A program made the position numbers and the translations under genes. Below, piece after piece: positions 1 to 7,760 of a DNA stretch of 64,000 nt. The DNA is taken from NCBI GenBank assembly GCA_013823325.1, contig PNLY01000017.1, positions 1-64,000 on the forward strand. The letters are read 5' to 3'. The stretch's first letter is position 1; every line of letters begins with the position of its first letter. This DNA comes from Methylobacterium sp. (GTDB taxonomy: Bacteria; Pseudomonadota; Alphaproteobacteria; Rhizobiales; Beijerinckiaceae). The notes beneath the pieces were generated by a model. It saw only the letters and a list, made by a program, of their open reading frames with translations, was not told where the DNA came from and did not search any database.

Positions 1-1
1 G

Positions 2-196
2 GTGGAACTTGCCCGGGCCAGCGCAGCGCTCGATGCAGCTTGGAATGAAGTCCGGTTGAGCCTGTCCGATCCATACGACGAGCGGGAGCGAACGCGCCTC
101 GCTTATATCGTCGCCAGTTTGGTGGCCGTCGCGGAGGATGAAGACGATCTGACCCAACGTGCCATCGAGCGCTTCCGGCGCGCGCTGGCATCTTGA
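2..196 (+). CDS. Small hypothetical protein, probably 5'-truncated by the window edge
   Basis: The 64 codons visible run from a GTG at the window edge to TGA. I do not recognise the family. The visible part is acidic and helical-looking, with an Arg/Glu-rich middle and an Asp/Glu cluster (AEDEDDLTQRAIERF), and has no membrane segment or metal motif. Because the frame is open to base 1, the true start may lie outside the window. No neighbour on its left is visible, and the next gene to the right converges on it from the minus strand. Confidence 0.5.
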   Translation: MELARASAALDAAWNEVRLSLSDPYDERERTRLAYIVASLVAVAEDEDDLTQRAIERFRRALAS

Positions 197-378
197 GGAA
201 TGCCCCGTCGGTAACTCCGCGGGGCAGGGTCGTTTTCGGAACTGCTCGAACCTGAACCGGTTCTCGTGAGGGGACATGCAGGGCCAGCTACCAGATCGGC
301 CTCAATGGCCGGGCTCACGCCTATGACGGGAGGCTTGGCGTCAAGGTCACGTGGTAGACGAAAGGCGTCCTATAGCTC

Positions 379-1287
379 TCAGACATGCCCGGCCGCATAG
401 CTCCTGGCGCTGCGGGCGAGATGCCGCGCCAAGGCTCGTGCGGCTGGGGACAAGGTGCGGCCATTGCGCACGCAGATCTTGAGGCAGGCCTTACGCAGAT
501 TACGACCTTGGAGCGGAACCGCGACCAGGCGTCCTTCGACGACGTCCCGCCGCGTGGCGCAGCGCGTCAGGATGCTGAGGCCGAGGCCTGCCCGCGCGAA
601 AGAGCGCAGCGACTGGATCGAGTTCGTGACCAGGGCCGGCTTCAGCGCGATGCCGGCCGCCGCGACCATGTCGTCGACGAGGCGGCGCAGCCCGAAGGTC
701 CGGTCGGGGAGGGCAAGGCGCATCTCGCCGATTTCCGCGATCCTGACCGATTGCCGCGCCGCGACGGCATCGTCCGGATGGGCTGCGACGACCAGCGCAT
801 CGGCGATCTCGGCGAGCGAGAGCACGCTGCGGTGCTGGATCGGATTGAAGGCGACGACGATGTCGGCCTCGTCGTCGAGCAGGCGCTGCACCAGCTGGTC
901 GGAGCTCGCCACCATGATGTCGAAGCTGACCGAGGGGTGGGCGGCCGAGAACTCGGCGAGCGCGGGATAGACGAAATCGTCCATCGCGCCCTCGACCGTC
1001 CAGACGCGGACATGTCCGCGCTTCATGCCCTGGAGCTCGTCGATGGCGGCGCGCGCGCTCTGGACGCTGTCGAGGATGGTACGGGCGGTCTCGAGCACGG
1101 CCGTTCCCGCCGTGGTCAGCCGCATGCCGCGCGCCCGACGCTCGAACAGCGGCGTGCCGTATTCCTCCTCGAGGCTGGCGATCTGGCGGCTGATCGCCGA
1201 GGGCGCGACGCGCAGCGCATCCGCGGCCTCGCGGACCGAGCCGTGATCGGCGACTAGCGCGAAATAGCGATAGCGGGTGAGCGACAT
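379..1287 (-). CDS. LysR-family transcriptional regulator
   Basis: This 302-residue protein has an N-terminal winged helix-turn-helix (about residues 1-60, with AADALRVAPSAISRQIASLE and PLFERRARGM) followed by a periplasmic-binding-like effector domain, the usual LysR layout and length. I chose the ATG at 1287 because the protein then begins MSLTRYRYFALVADHGSV, the standard LysR N-terminus. The longer frame to 1446 adds 53 residues without homology and runs through the intergenic region. It is divergent from the deaminase-like gene at 1430 with a perfect inverted repeat between them, so it probably controls that gene and itself. The effector is unknown. Confidence 0.9.
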   Translation of the reverse strand: MSLTRYRYFALVADHGSVREAADALRVAPSAISRQIASLEEEYGTPLFERRARGMRLTTAGTAVLETARTILDSVQSARAAIDELQGMKRGHVRVWTVEGAMDDFVYPALAEFSAAHPSVSFDIMVASSDQLVQRLLDDEADIVVAFNPIQHRSVLSLAEIADALVVAAHPDDAVAARQSVRIAEIGEMRLALPDRTFGLRRLVDDMVAAAGIALKPALVTNSIQSLRSFARAGLGLSILTRCATRRDVVEGRLVAVPLQGRNLRKACLKICVRNGRTLSPAARALARHLARSARSYAAGHV

Positions 1288-1333
1288 GGCAGCGGGCCGC
1301 GGTCGATGCGTGAACCTCCGACCGTAGGCGAGT

Positions 1334-1350
1334 GTTGCCGGATCGGCAAC
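1334..1350. promoter_or_regulatory. Candidate LysR operator, perfect inverted repeat
   Basis: GTTGCCG-GAT-CGGCAAC is a perfect 7-bp inverted repeat with a 3-base spacer, midway between the divergent LysR gene (start 1287) and the gene starting at 1430. LysR proteins typically bind interrupted dyads in such divergent intergenic regions. The assignment to this regulator is an inference from position. Confidence 0.5.
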
Positions 1351-1429
1351 GAACTCTCCGCGGAACCGCGCTGGCTGAGCAGGCTGCCCGCCCTCTACGA
1401 CTAGGAAAACCAGACGAGGAACCGGCCCG

Positions 1430-2191
1430 ATGTACTCCACCCGCACCAGCCAGGACGGCAGCTATCGGTTCATCCCGGCCGTCTATCAGTACTCCGGCGG
1501 CGTTGCAGCCGAGCCGGGCTTCCGGATCGAGCGCGCGCAACTGGCGTCCCCGGTCGCGATGGATCGCGGCCTTGCACTGGTCGAGGCGCATCTGAAGCAG
1601 ATCGGCAGGCCTCTGACCGCGTTCTGCGCCTGCGAACTGCGCTCGCCCGAGCCCTTCTCGGAAGGCGGCTTCGACGCCTTCAACCGGCTCTACGCCGCCC
1701 GGCTCGACCAATGGGGCGTGCTGCAGGGAGAGGTGAACCCGGTCGCCCGCACCAATATCTGTCCGGAGATCGGCAAGCCCGAAACCGTCTCCCTGCACGC
1801 TTTCAGCTACACGGTTCCCGACGACGGTGCGCGGGCGAGCTTCGTGGTCGCGGGCAGCGGCGAGGCGCCGGAAGGCGGCGCGAGCTATGCGCAGGGGACG
1901 ATCCGGCCGGGCGACGCCTCGCCCGAAGGCGTGCGCGCCAAGGCCGAGTGGGTGATGGGCGAGATGGAGCGTCGCCTCTCCGGCCTCGGCTATGGCTGGG
2001 CGGAGGCCACGGTCACGAACATCTACACGGTCCGCGACATCCATCCGCTGCTCGGCGATGTCCTTGCCCCAATCACCAGCCTCGGCCGGGCCGTGACCTG
2101 GCATTTCTCGCGGCCGCCCGTAGCGGTGCTCGACTACGAGATGGATGTGCGCGGCCTGTCGCGGGAGATCGTGATCGCGGCGTCGGCCTGA
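1430..2191 (+). CDS. RidA-like / CnbZ-type 2-aminomuconate deaminase-like protein
   Basis: This 253-residue protein resembles, from memory, proteins annotated as 2-amino-5-chloromuconate deaminase CnbZ. The segments FCACELRSPEPFSEGGFDAF and NPVARTNICPEIGKP look like those proteins. The C-terminal part (about residues 165-220, VRAKAEWVMGEMERRL then GWAEATVTNIYTVRD) reads like a RidA/YjgF domain, so it may be a tandem RidA-like protein. The ATG at 1430 follows an AGGA at 1416. It is soluble, with no signal peptide. Divergence from LysR and the TctC receptor just downstream suggest a small module for import and processing of an amino- or enamine-containing acid. The substrate cannot be named from sequence. 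Confidence 0.5.
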   Translation: MYSTRTSQDGSYRFIPAVYQYSGGVAAEPGFRIERAQLASPVAMDRGLALVEAHLKQIGRPLTAFCACELRSPEPFSEGGFDAFNRLYAARLDQWGVLQGEVNPVARTNICPEIGKPETVSLHAFSYTVPDDGARASFVVAGSGEAPEGGASYAQGTIRPGDASPEGVRAKAEWVMGEMERRLSGLGYGWAEATVTNIYTVRDIHPLLGDVLAPITSLGRAVTWHFSRPPVAVLDYEMDVRGLSREIVIAASA

Positions 2192-2250
2192 GCGTCGCCC
2201 GCGATGTGATGCGTTGCCGGAAATCGAACGGTCAAGTGGAGGGGATTCCG

Positions 2251-3216
2251 ATGGTGCTCGATCGACGTGCGCTTCTCCTGGCGGGGCTCGCCCTGCCCAC
2301 GCTGGCCAGGGCGCAGGCGCCCTGGAAGCCGGAGCGGCCGGTGCGGCTGATCCTGCCGTTCACGCCGGGCACCTCGATGGACCCGGTGGCGCGTCTGGCG
2401 CAGGAAAGCCTGAAGGACAGCCTCGGCCAGAGCGTCGTGGTCGAGAACATCGCGGGAGCGGCGACCGTCATCGCCGGCGCCGAGACGCTGAAGTCGCCGC
2501 CCGACGGGCACACCATGCTGATGATTGCCAACAGCTTCGCGGCGAACATCACGCTGCGGACGCGCACGGCGGACTGGCAGCGCGCCTTCGTCCCGGTGGT
2601 GCAGGCGACAGTGGTGCCTCACGTCCTCGTCGCTGCGCCGTCGCTGAAGACCGACTGGGCCGGCCTCCTGAAGCGCTTGCGCGAGGGCGGCGGTTCGATG
2701 ACCTATGGCTCGCCGGGCATCGGCACCTCGCCGCATCTCGGCGCCGAGCACTTCCTGCGGCTCGTCGGCGGCAAGGCGGTGCATGCGCCCTATAACGGCA
2801 CAGCACAGCTTTTCGTCGACCTCTATGCCGGCCGGATCGACTTTGCGCTGAGCAACCTGCCTGATGTCGTCCAGCCGATCGAGGAGGGCAAGCTCGTCGC
2901 GCTGGCGGTCACCGCTGACCAGCGGGTGCGCGAGCTGCCGAAAGTCCCGACCTTCGCCGAGCTCGGCCTGCCGGATCTCCTCTCGGACAGCTGGTTCGGC
3001 ATCATGGTCCGGCGCGACACGCCGGCGCCGGCTCGCGAGGCGCTGGAGCGCGCCTGGCTCACGGCCCTGGCGCGTCCGGATGTGCGCGAGCGCCTGCAGG
3101 CGCTGAGCTTCACCGTGCTGGCGCGGCCGGGCGCCGAGTTCGAGAAGATGATCGAGCGTTATGTCGCGACCTATGCGACGATCATCAGGGAGAACGGCAT
3201 CACCGTTCAGCAATAA
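2251..3216 (+). CDS. TctC/Bug-family tripartite tricarboxylate receptor (periplasmic binding protein)
   Basis: This 321-residue protein has an N-terminal export signal (DRRALLLAGLALPTLARAQA) and the TctC/Bug fold markers: RPVRLILPFTPGTSMDPVAR near the mature N-terminus, SVVVENIAGAAT, and a late segment PKVPTFAELGLPDLLSDSWF. Such receptors bind organic acids in the periplasm and normally deliver them to a TctA/TctB membrane pair. No tctA or tctB is present here, so this is an orphan receptor. The ATG at 2251 sits 3' of a GGAGGGG stretch; an in-frame ATG at 2206 lacks one and would spoil the signal peptide. It lies 59 bases after the deaminase-like gene and is probably cotranscribed with it. 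Confidence 0.88.
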   Translation: MVLDRRALLLAGLALPTLARAQAPWKPERPVRLILPFTPGTSMDPVARLAQESLKDSLGQSVVVENIAGAATVIAGAETLKSPPDGHTMLMIANSFAANITLRTRTADWQRAFVPVVQATVVPHVLVAAPSLKTDWAGLLKRLREGGGSMTYGSPGIGTSPHLGAEHFLRLVGGKAVHAPYNGTAQLFVDLYAGRIDFALSNLPDVVQPIEEGKLVALAVTADQRVRELPKVPTFAELGLPDLLSDSWFGIMVRRDTPAPAREALERAWLTALARPDVRERLQALSFTVLARPGAEFEKMIERYVATYATIIRENGITVQQ

Positions 3217-3241
3217 GCGCCGAGACGGACGCGAGGAGCGC

Positions 3242-3655
3242 TCAATACAGCGTAGCTGGGTCGCGCGGGTCCATTCCGGGCGGAGCCAGAACCTTGCAGA
3301 TGATGATGTTGACCGTGCCGCGCTTGTCCTTGGCCTTGACGCCGTAACGTGACTTGTCGCCCCAGCCGTGGTGGGTACGGCGCAGTTGGAAATAACCGGT
3401 GCCCTTAGGCTTTATGGTGAAGCCGTTGTTCTCATAAGTGACGGCGCTTCGGTTGCCGATACTCGTCAACGCCACGAGCGTTTCCTTCGAATACCGTACG
3501 ATACGCAACTGGGGGCCGAGCGAGGTAATCGAGAAGTTGATGTGGCTATCGTAGTAGAGGCCGAGAATCGGCGTATTCGTGTCGATGAACTGCAGCGAGC
3601 CTTCGTACTGGCCAGGCCCACCACCCTCAAAGCCGTATTTCGCAATGCTGCTCAT
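3242..3655 (-). CDS. Hypothetical protein of unknown family
   Basis: The 137-residue product is not recognised. It is basic, rich in Gly, Tyr and Thr, and predicted mostly beta from its alternating pattern (FSITSLGPQLRIVRYSKETL, NNGFTIKPKGTGYFQLRR). No signal peptide, membrane helix or catalytic motif is seen. Base composition differs from its neighbours: bases 3481-3540 hold 31 G or C of 60, well below the flanking genes, and codons ending in A or T are common. It converges on the TctC receptor and is separated by about 100 bases from the flagellar operon, so it is probably a late arrival rather than part of either unit. Reality of the gene rests on an intact 138-codon frame with plausible composition. 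Confidence 0.6.
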   Translation of the reverse strand: MSSIAKYGFEGGGPGQYEGSLQFIDTNTPILGLYYDSHINFSITSLGPQLRIVRYSKETLVALTSIGNRSAVTYENNGFTIKPKGTGYFQLRRTHHGWGDKSRYGVKAKDKRGTVNIIICKVLAPPGMDPRDPATLY

Positions 3656-3760
3656 GGCTGCCTCTCCGGGATCGATGGAGAGTTAAGCGCCAGACCGCAT
3701 GGGCGGCGTCATCCATTCGAACGAGCGGGCCGCACAGGTTGTCGGCGCCCCCCGTGCGCC

Positions 3761-4558
3761 TCAGCGCTTGGGCGTGGGCTCGATCGCCGGCAGCTCGTTG
3801 CCGGCCGGCGTCGGAGCGGGCGCGCGCTCGGTGGCGACGGCGGGGCGGCCGCGGACAGAGAGCGCGACGGTGAGGCGCTCGGCCGCCTCGGGCGACATGG
3901 CGGCGAGCACGTCCGACATCTTGCGCGGATTCATCTGCTGGACCACGGGAACCAGGATGTCGAGCGCCAGCCGGTCGAAGACGCGGGCGGCGTCCTTCGG
4001 CTTCATCGTCTCGTACATGATCACCAGGTTCTTGACCGCCTGATTGGTGTCCGCCTCCTGCTTGCGCGGGCCTTCGACCTTCTCTTCCAGCGCCTTGAGG
4101 TCGTCGACGCGGCCGCCGAGCTTCTTCTCGGCGGAATCGAGCAGCTTCTCGCGCATGTCGAGCTCGCGCATGCGTGCCTCGATCTCCTCGCGGCGCTGGC
4201 CAAGGCGTTCGAGCAGTGCCTTCTCGGCCGGCGAGACCGGCTGGGCGGTGCCGTTCATCAGTCCGGCCTTGTTGTTCGGATTGGCGTCGCGCTTGGCCTG
4301 CTCTTCGGGCGGCAGTTTAGGCTTCGGCGGATCGATCGTGCCGGTCGTCTCCGGGTCCCAGAAACCGTCGGGCTGATGAGCCTTGGCAACGGTCTTGGCG
4401 AGGCCCCAGGCTTCCTTTTCCGGCTTCGGGGTGAACAGCTGGGCGCTGGCGGGCACCTTGCCCGGATAGGGCTCCGCCGTCCAGGCGAGCAGCTTCAGCG
4501 CCAGGAGACCCATGGCGCCGAGGATGACGGCCGGGATGAGGCGGGGCGTCTGGATCAC
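3761..4558 (-). CDS. motE: MotE-family flagellar protein
   Basis: The 265-residue protein has one N-terminal membrane segment (LIPAVILGAMGLLALKLLAW), a Pro-rich linker, a coiled coil at about residues 110-165 (PAEKALLERLGQRREEIEAR onward), and a C-terminal MgtE-N-like domain (VIMYETMKPKDAARVFDRL, then MNPRKMSDVLAAMSPEAAER). That is the MotE layout; in rhizobia MotE acts as a periplasmic chaperone for the motor protein MotC. It is the last gene of the minus-strand flagellar operon and its ATG overlaps the stop of the DUF6468 gene by four bases (ATGA), so the two are translationally coupled. Confidence 0.85.
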   Translation of the reverse strand: MIQTPRLIPAVILGAMGLLALKLLAWTAEPYPGKVPASAQLFTPKPEKEAWGLAKTVAKAHQPDGFWDPETTGTIDPPKPKLPPEEQAKRDANPNNKAGLMNGTAQPVSPAEKALLERLGQRREEIEARMRELDMREKLLDSAEKKLGGRVDDLKALEEKVEGPRKQEADTNQAVKNLVIMYETMKPKDAARVFDRLALDILVPVVQQMNPRKMSDVLAAMSPEAAERLTVALSVRGRPAVATERAPAPTPAGNELPAIEPTPKR

Positions 4559-5001
4559 GCAGCCTGGCCTTCGAGCCTGCGGGCGGCACGGGCGCGGATC
4601 GCGGCGGCGGCATCGGCGGTGCTCGCCATGCGCGAGAGGGCGGGCTTCTCAGGGGTGGGCTCGGCCTTGGGCACGACCATGGTCGCGGCGCTGACGATCT
4701 GGCCGATACGCTCCATCACGGTCTGGCCGGCCTCGATCTGCTGGGCAAGGTCGGCGGCATAGCGCTCGGCGGTCTGCAGGCGCTCGGCGAGGGTGCGGTC
4801 GCAATCGCCGAGGGTCAGCTTGAGGCCGGCGATGGCGCGCTCGGCCGTGTCGGTGGCCGAGATCAGCGCCCCGATGGTCTGGCGCATCGCGCTCTCATCG
4901 GCCTTCAGCCGCTCGATGCGCTTGGAGAGCACGAAGCAGGTGGCGATGGTGGCGACCAGCAGGCAGCCGACCAGGACATCGGCGATCAGGGTGATGGTCA
5001 T
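4555..5001 (-). CDS. DUF6468-type flagellar-operon protein
   Basis: This 148-residue protein has one N-terminal membrane helix (VLVGCLLVATIATCFVL), a Lys/Arg-rich turn, then a long helical region with heptad character (RQTIGALISATDTAERAIAG, LQTAERYAADLAQQIEAGQ) and a low-complexity Ala-rich end. It matches the small proteins called DUF6468 that lie between fliM and motE in many alphaproteobacteria. Its exact role is unknown; position suggests a membrane-anchored motor or basal-body accessory. It follows fliM by 16 bases and overlaps motE by four. Confidence 0.75.
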   Translation of the reverse strand: MTITLIADVLVGCLLVATIATCFVLSKRIERLKADESAMRQTIGALISATDTAERAIAGLKLTLGDCDRTLAERLQTAERYAADLAQQIEAGQTVMERIGQIVSAATMVVPKAEPTPEKPALSRMASTADAAAAIRARAARRLEGQAA

Positions 5002-5017
5002 GGGCTGGTCTCCCTGG

Positions 5018-6160
5018 TCAGGACGCCGGGTTGAGATGGCTGGTGTCGAAGGCGGCCATGGTCGTCTTCGAGCGCCGCAAGGGGCTGACGACCTGGACGG
5101 CGATCTTGTCGTCGACCCGGCCGATGCGGCCCTCGCTGACGATGAAGTCGCCGCAGCGCAGCGATGCGACCGAATCGGGGCGGGCGTCGAACATCAGCGT
5201 GTCGCCGATCTCGAGCTTCATCACCCGCTTCAGCGGCATGGTGCATTCGTGCAGCACGCATTTCACGGCGACGTCTGCCTGCCAGACCTCGGTGGCGAGG
5301 TGGTTCTCCCAGATCGGATCGCGCCCGAGCTTCTCACCCATGAAGCTTTCGAGCAGCAATTCACGGATCGGCTCGATGGTGGCGTAGGGCAGGAGCAGGT
5401 GGAGCGAGCCGCCGCGGCCTTCCATGTCGAAGCGCAGTTCGACGCGGATCGCGGCGTTGGCGGGCCGCGAAATCGAGACGAAGCGCGGATTGGACTCGAT
5501 CCGGTCGACCCTGAAGTTCACCGGCGAGAGCGGCCGGAAGGCCGCCTCGGCATCGCCGAGCACGACGCCGATGACGCGGCGCAGCAGGCTCATCTCGATC
5601 GAGGTGAAGGGACGCCCGTCGACGCGCGCCGCCGCCTGGCCGCGCTTGCCGCCCAGCATGGTGTCGAGCACCGAATAGGTGAGGGCGGACTCGATGGTGA
5701 CGAGGCCGAAATTGTCCCACTCCTCGGCCTTGAACACCGCAAGCATCGCCGGCAGCGAGATCGAGTTGATATAGTCGCCGAAGCGGACCGAGCGAATGCC
5801 CTCCAGCGTCACCTCGACATTGTCGCTGAACAGGTTGCGCAGGCTGGTGGAGAGCAGGCGGACCAGACGCTCGAAGATGATCTCGAGCATCGGCAGGCGT
5901 TCATAGGTGACCGAGCCGGAATCGACGATCGCCTGAATGCCGTTGCGGCCGCCCTTGCCGTCATCTCCGATGGAGAAGCCGAGCATGGTGTCGATCTCTT
6001 CCTGATTCATCAGGCGATCGATATTGGCTTCCTGCTCGCCGCCGTCGTCGGCGGCGATGTCGGACATGGTGGCCCATTCCGCCGCCATGCCTTCCGGCGT
6101 CAGCGGGAGCTTGTCCTTGTCTTTGTCGTTGTCTCGGGCTTCGAGATCGTCGTTGGCCAT
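5018..6160 (-). CDS. fliM: Flagellar motor switch protein FliM
   Basis: FliM forms the C-ring of the flagellar motor, binds CheY-P and couples to FliG to set rotation direction. The 380-residue protein has an acidic N-terminal tail (NDKDKDK), the CheY-P-binding and start motif LMNQEEIDTMLGF near residue 50, the middle domain (TYERLPMLEIIFERLVRLLS; VRFGDYINSISLPAMLAVF; VLDTMLGGKRGQ) and a C-terminal SpoA/FliN-like domain (VLHECTMPLKRVMKLEIGDT). The N-terminal extension is longer than in enterics, which is usual in this order. It sits 30 bases after fliL in a fliL-fliM-DUF6468-motE operon. Confidence 0.96.
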   Translation of the reverse strand: MANDDLEARDNDKDKDKLPLTPEGMAAEWATMSDIAADDGGEQEANIDRLMNQEEIDTMLGFSIGDDGKGGRNGIQAIVDSGSVTYERLPMLEIIFERLVRLLSTSLRNLFSDNVEVTLEGIRSVRFGDYINSISLPAMLAVFKAEEWDNFGLVTIESALTYSVLDTMLGGKRGQAAARVDGRPFTSIEMSLLRRVIGVVLGDAEAAFRPLSPVNFRVDRIESNPRFVSISRPANAAIRVELRFDMEGRGGSLHLLLPYATIEPIRELLLESFMGEKLGRDPIWENHLATEVWQADVAVKCVLHECTMPLKRVMKLEIGDTLMFDARPDSVASLRCGDFIVSEGRIGRVDDKIAVQVVSPLRRSKTTMAAFDTSHLNPAS

Positions 6161-6190
6161 GGCGGTCTGCTTTGCGCGATCGGGCTGCCG

Positions 6191-6709
6191 CTATTGCAGC
6201 AGCAATTCCTTGAAGAGGACGGCGTCGACCTTGGCCGGGTAGACGGTGACGTTGACCCGGCGCAGCAGCTCTTCCTTCAGGCGATACATGCCGGCCGAGC
6301 CGTCGAGGTCGGAGGGGCGCAGTTCGCGCATGAAGACCTGGAAGGCGTCTTCGACGCGCGGCAGCAGCGGCTTGACCTGCTCAGCGGTCTTGGGATCGGC
6401 GATTTCGAGCGCGACCTTGATCTTGACGATCGGCTGGCGGTCGTGCTGCGGGCCGGCGGTGATGCCGATCATCATGTCCTTCATCTCGACGAAGGTGATC
6501 AGCTTCTTGGCGGCCGCGGCGGCCTGTTCGGCGGTCACTTCGTCGGCAGGCTTCTTCTTCATGAAGAAGAACCAGCCCCCGCCACCGAGCACGGCGACGA
6601 GTGCCACCGCGCCGCCGATCATGACGAGCTTCTTCTTCTTGCCGGACTTCGGCGCCTCGTCGGCGCCGCCCTCGGCGGCTTCGTCGTCCTTGTTCGCCTT
6701 CTTCGCCAT
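6191..6709 (-). CDS. fliL: Flagellar basal body-associated protein FliL
   Basis: FliL is an inner-membrane protein near the stator that supports motor torque. This 172-residue copy has a charged Lys/Glu-rich cytoplasmic N-terminus, a membrane helix (LVMIGGAVALVAVLGGGGWF, about residues 29-48), and a periplasmic FliL domain ending in a run similar to the family C-terminus (LKEELLRRVNVTVYPAKVDA VLFKELLLQ). Normal length for the family. It is the first gene of the minus-strand flagellar operon, facing flgF across 288 bases that contain a CtrA-type box. Confidence 0.94.
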   Translation of the reverse strand: MAKKANKDDEAAEGGADEAPKSGKKKKLVMIGGAVALVAVLGGGGWFFFMKKKPADEVTAEQAAAAAKKLITFVEMKDMMIGITAGPQHDRQPIVKIKVALEIADPKTAEQVKPLLPRVEDAFQVFMRELRPSDLDGSAGMYRLKEELLRRVNVTVYPAKVDAVLFKELLLQ

Positions 6710-6755
6710 CTCGGCCCGCCCGCCCGTGACGGGCGCCGGCCGGCCCGCCTCTCTG

Positions 6756-6786
6756 CCGTTAACCCTTGCCCAATTACGGTTAACGG
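6756..6786. promoter_or_regulatory. Inverted repeat in the fliL-flgF divergent promoter region
   Basis: CCGTTAACC (6756-6764) and GGTTAACGG (6778-6786) form a perfect 9-bp inverted repeat with a 13-base spacer. Its right arm overlaps the CtrA-type box at 6780-6794. It may be a compound site for CtrA or another regulator of the two divergent flagellar operons. Confidence 0.45.
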
Positions 6787-6794
6787 CCCGTTAA
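6780..6794 (-). promoter_or_regulatory. CtrA-type binding box
   Basis: Read on the minus strand the sequence is TTAACGGGCCGTTAAC, an exact match to the alphaproteobacterial CtrA consensus TTAA-N7-TTAAC. It lies 70 bases upstream of fliL and 204 bases upstream of flgF. CtrA is known to control flagellar genes in several alphaproteobacteria. Binding here is inferred from the match and location. Confidence 0.6.
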
Positions 6795-6997
6795 GGACGG
6801 CAATTCTTGCCGGGTCGTTTCTGCCGGAAGGGCGGTTTCCGTCCAGCGGTGGTGAAGGCCGCCTTCCAATCTATATCGAATGATATCAATCATTTGCCGC
6901 GATTAACCATGTTGGCACGTCGCTTGCCACCTGTCTGGCGTGGCCACCGCGCTGGGGAGCGTCGGGGCGGTCATGGGACAGATCGGGAGCAGGAGCC

Positions 6998-7741
6998 GTG
7001 GAAAACGCGCTTCTCGTCAGCCTGTCGCGCCAGATGGCTCTGGCGCGCGAGCTCGACGTCATCGCCAACAACGTCGCCAATGTCGGCACGAACGGCTTCA
7101 AGGCCCGTTCGGCCCGCTTTGCCGAATACATCTCGCCGACGGCGCGGGCCGACACCTTCCCGACGCAGGATCGGCGGCTCTCCTATGTCATCGACAAGGG
7201 CACGCCGATCGACCTGTCGCTGGGGATGATCGAGCGCACCGGCAACCCGCTCGACGTCGCGCTGCAGGGCGAGAACTACCTCGTCGTCCAGACCGCGCAG
7301 GGCGAGCGCTACACCCGCGCCGGCTCGCTCGAGATCAACGGGCGCGGCCAGCTGGTGACGCAGGCAGGTCAGCCGGTCATGGGCGATGGCGGGCCGATCG
7401 TGTTCGGCTCGACCGAGAGCAACGCACGCATCGCCACCGACGGCACGGTCTCGTCCGACCAGGGCCAGCGCGGCAAGCTTCGGATCGTCCGCTTTGACAA
7501 TCCTCGGGCGCTGGCCAGCGACGGCGCCAACCTGTTCTCCTCGACCGCCGCCGCGCAGCCCGCCGGCCCGCAGGCGCGGCTCGAGACCGGAGCGATCGAG
7601 CGCTCCAACGTCAAGGCCGTGGTCGAGATGACCCGGCTGGTCGAGGTCCAGCGAGCCTACCAGACGCTTTCGGCGATGATGGGCAAGACCGACGAACTGC
7701 GCGCCAAGGCGATCACCCGCCTGGCCGATCAGCAAGCCTGA
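6998..7741 (+). CDS. flgF: Flagellar basal-body rod protein FlgF
   Basis: FlgF is a proximal rod subunit exported by the flagellar secretion system. The 247-residue protein carries the N-terminal rod signature (LDVIANNVANVGTNGFKARS), the central hook/rod domain (YLVVQTAQGERYTRAGSLEI) and the C-terminal helix (AVVEMTRLVEVQRAYQTLSA). The start is a GTG at 6998 with AGGAG at 6991-6995. It begins the plus-strand operon flgF-flgG-flgA-flgH; flgG starts 19 bases downstream. The order flgF before flgG, followed by flgA and flgH, is usual in Hyphomicrobiales. Confidence 0.95.
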   Translation: MENALLVSLSRQMALARELDVIANNVANVGTNGFKARSARFAEYISPTARADTFPTQDRRLSYVIDKGTPIDLSLGMIERTGNPLDVALQGENYLVVQTAQGERYTRAGSLEINGRGQLVTQAGQPVMGDGGPIVFGSTESNARIATDGTVSSDQGQRGKLRIVRFDNPRALASDGANLFSSTAAAQPAGPQARLETGAIERSNVKAVVEMTRLVEVQRAYQTLSAMMGKTDELRAKAITRLADQQA

Positions 7742-7760
7742 CGCGGAAGGAGCCAGATCC

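Noticed and set aside
253..354. Possible gene remnant reading ...YQIGLNGRAHAYDGRLGVKVTW-stop on the plus strand
   Set aside because: The short run looks protein-like, but an in-frame stop lies just upstream and there is no start codon; too short to call a pseudogene without a homology search.
4793..6883. 696-codon open frame on the plus strand across fliM and fliL
   Set aside because: It is antisense to two genes with clear family motifs. Its translation is Arg/Gly/Asp/Leu-rich with no recognisable domain, as expected from high-G+C third-codon bias.
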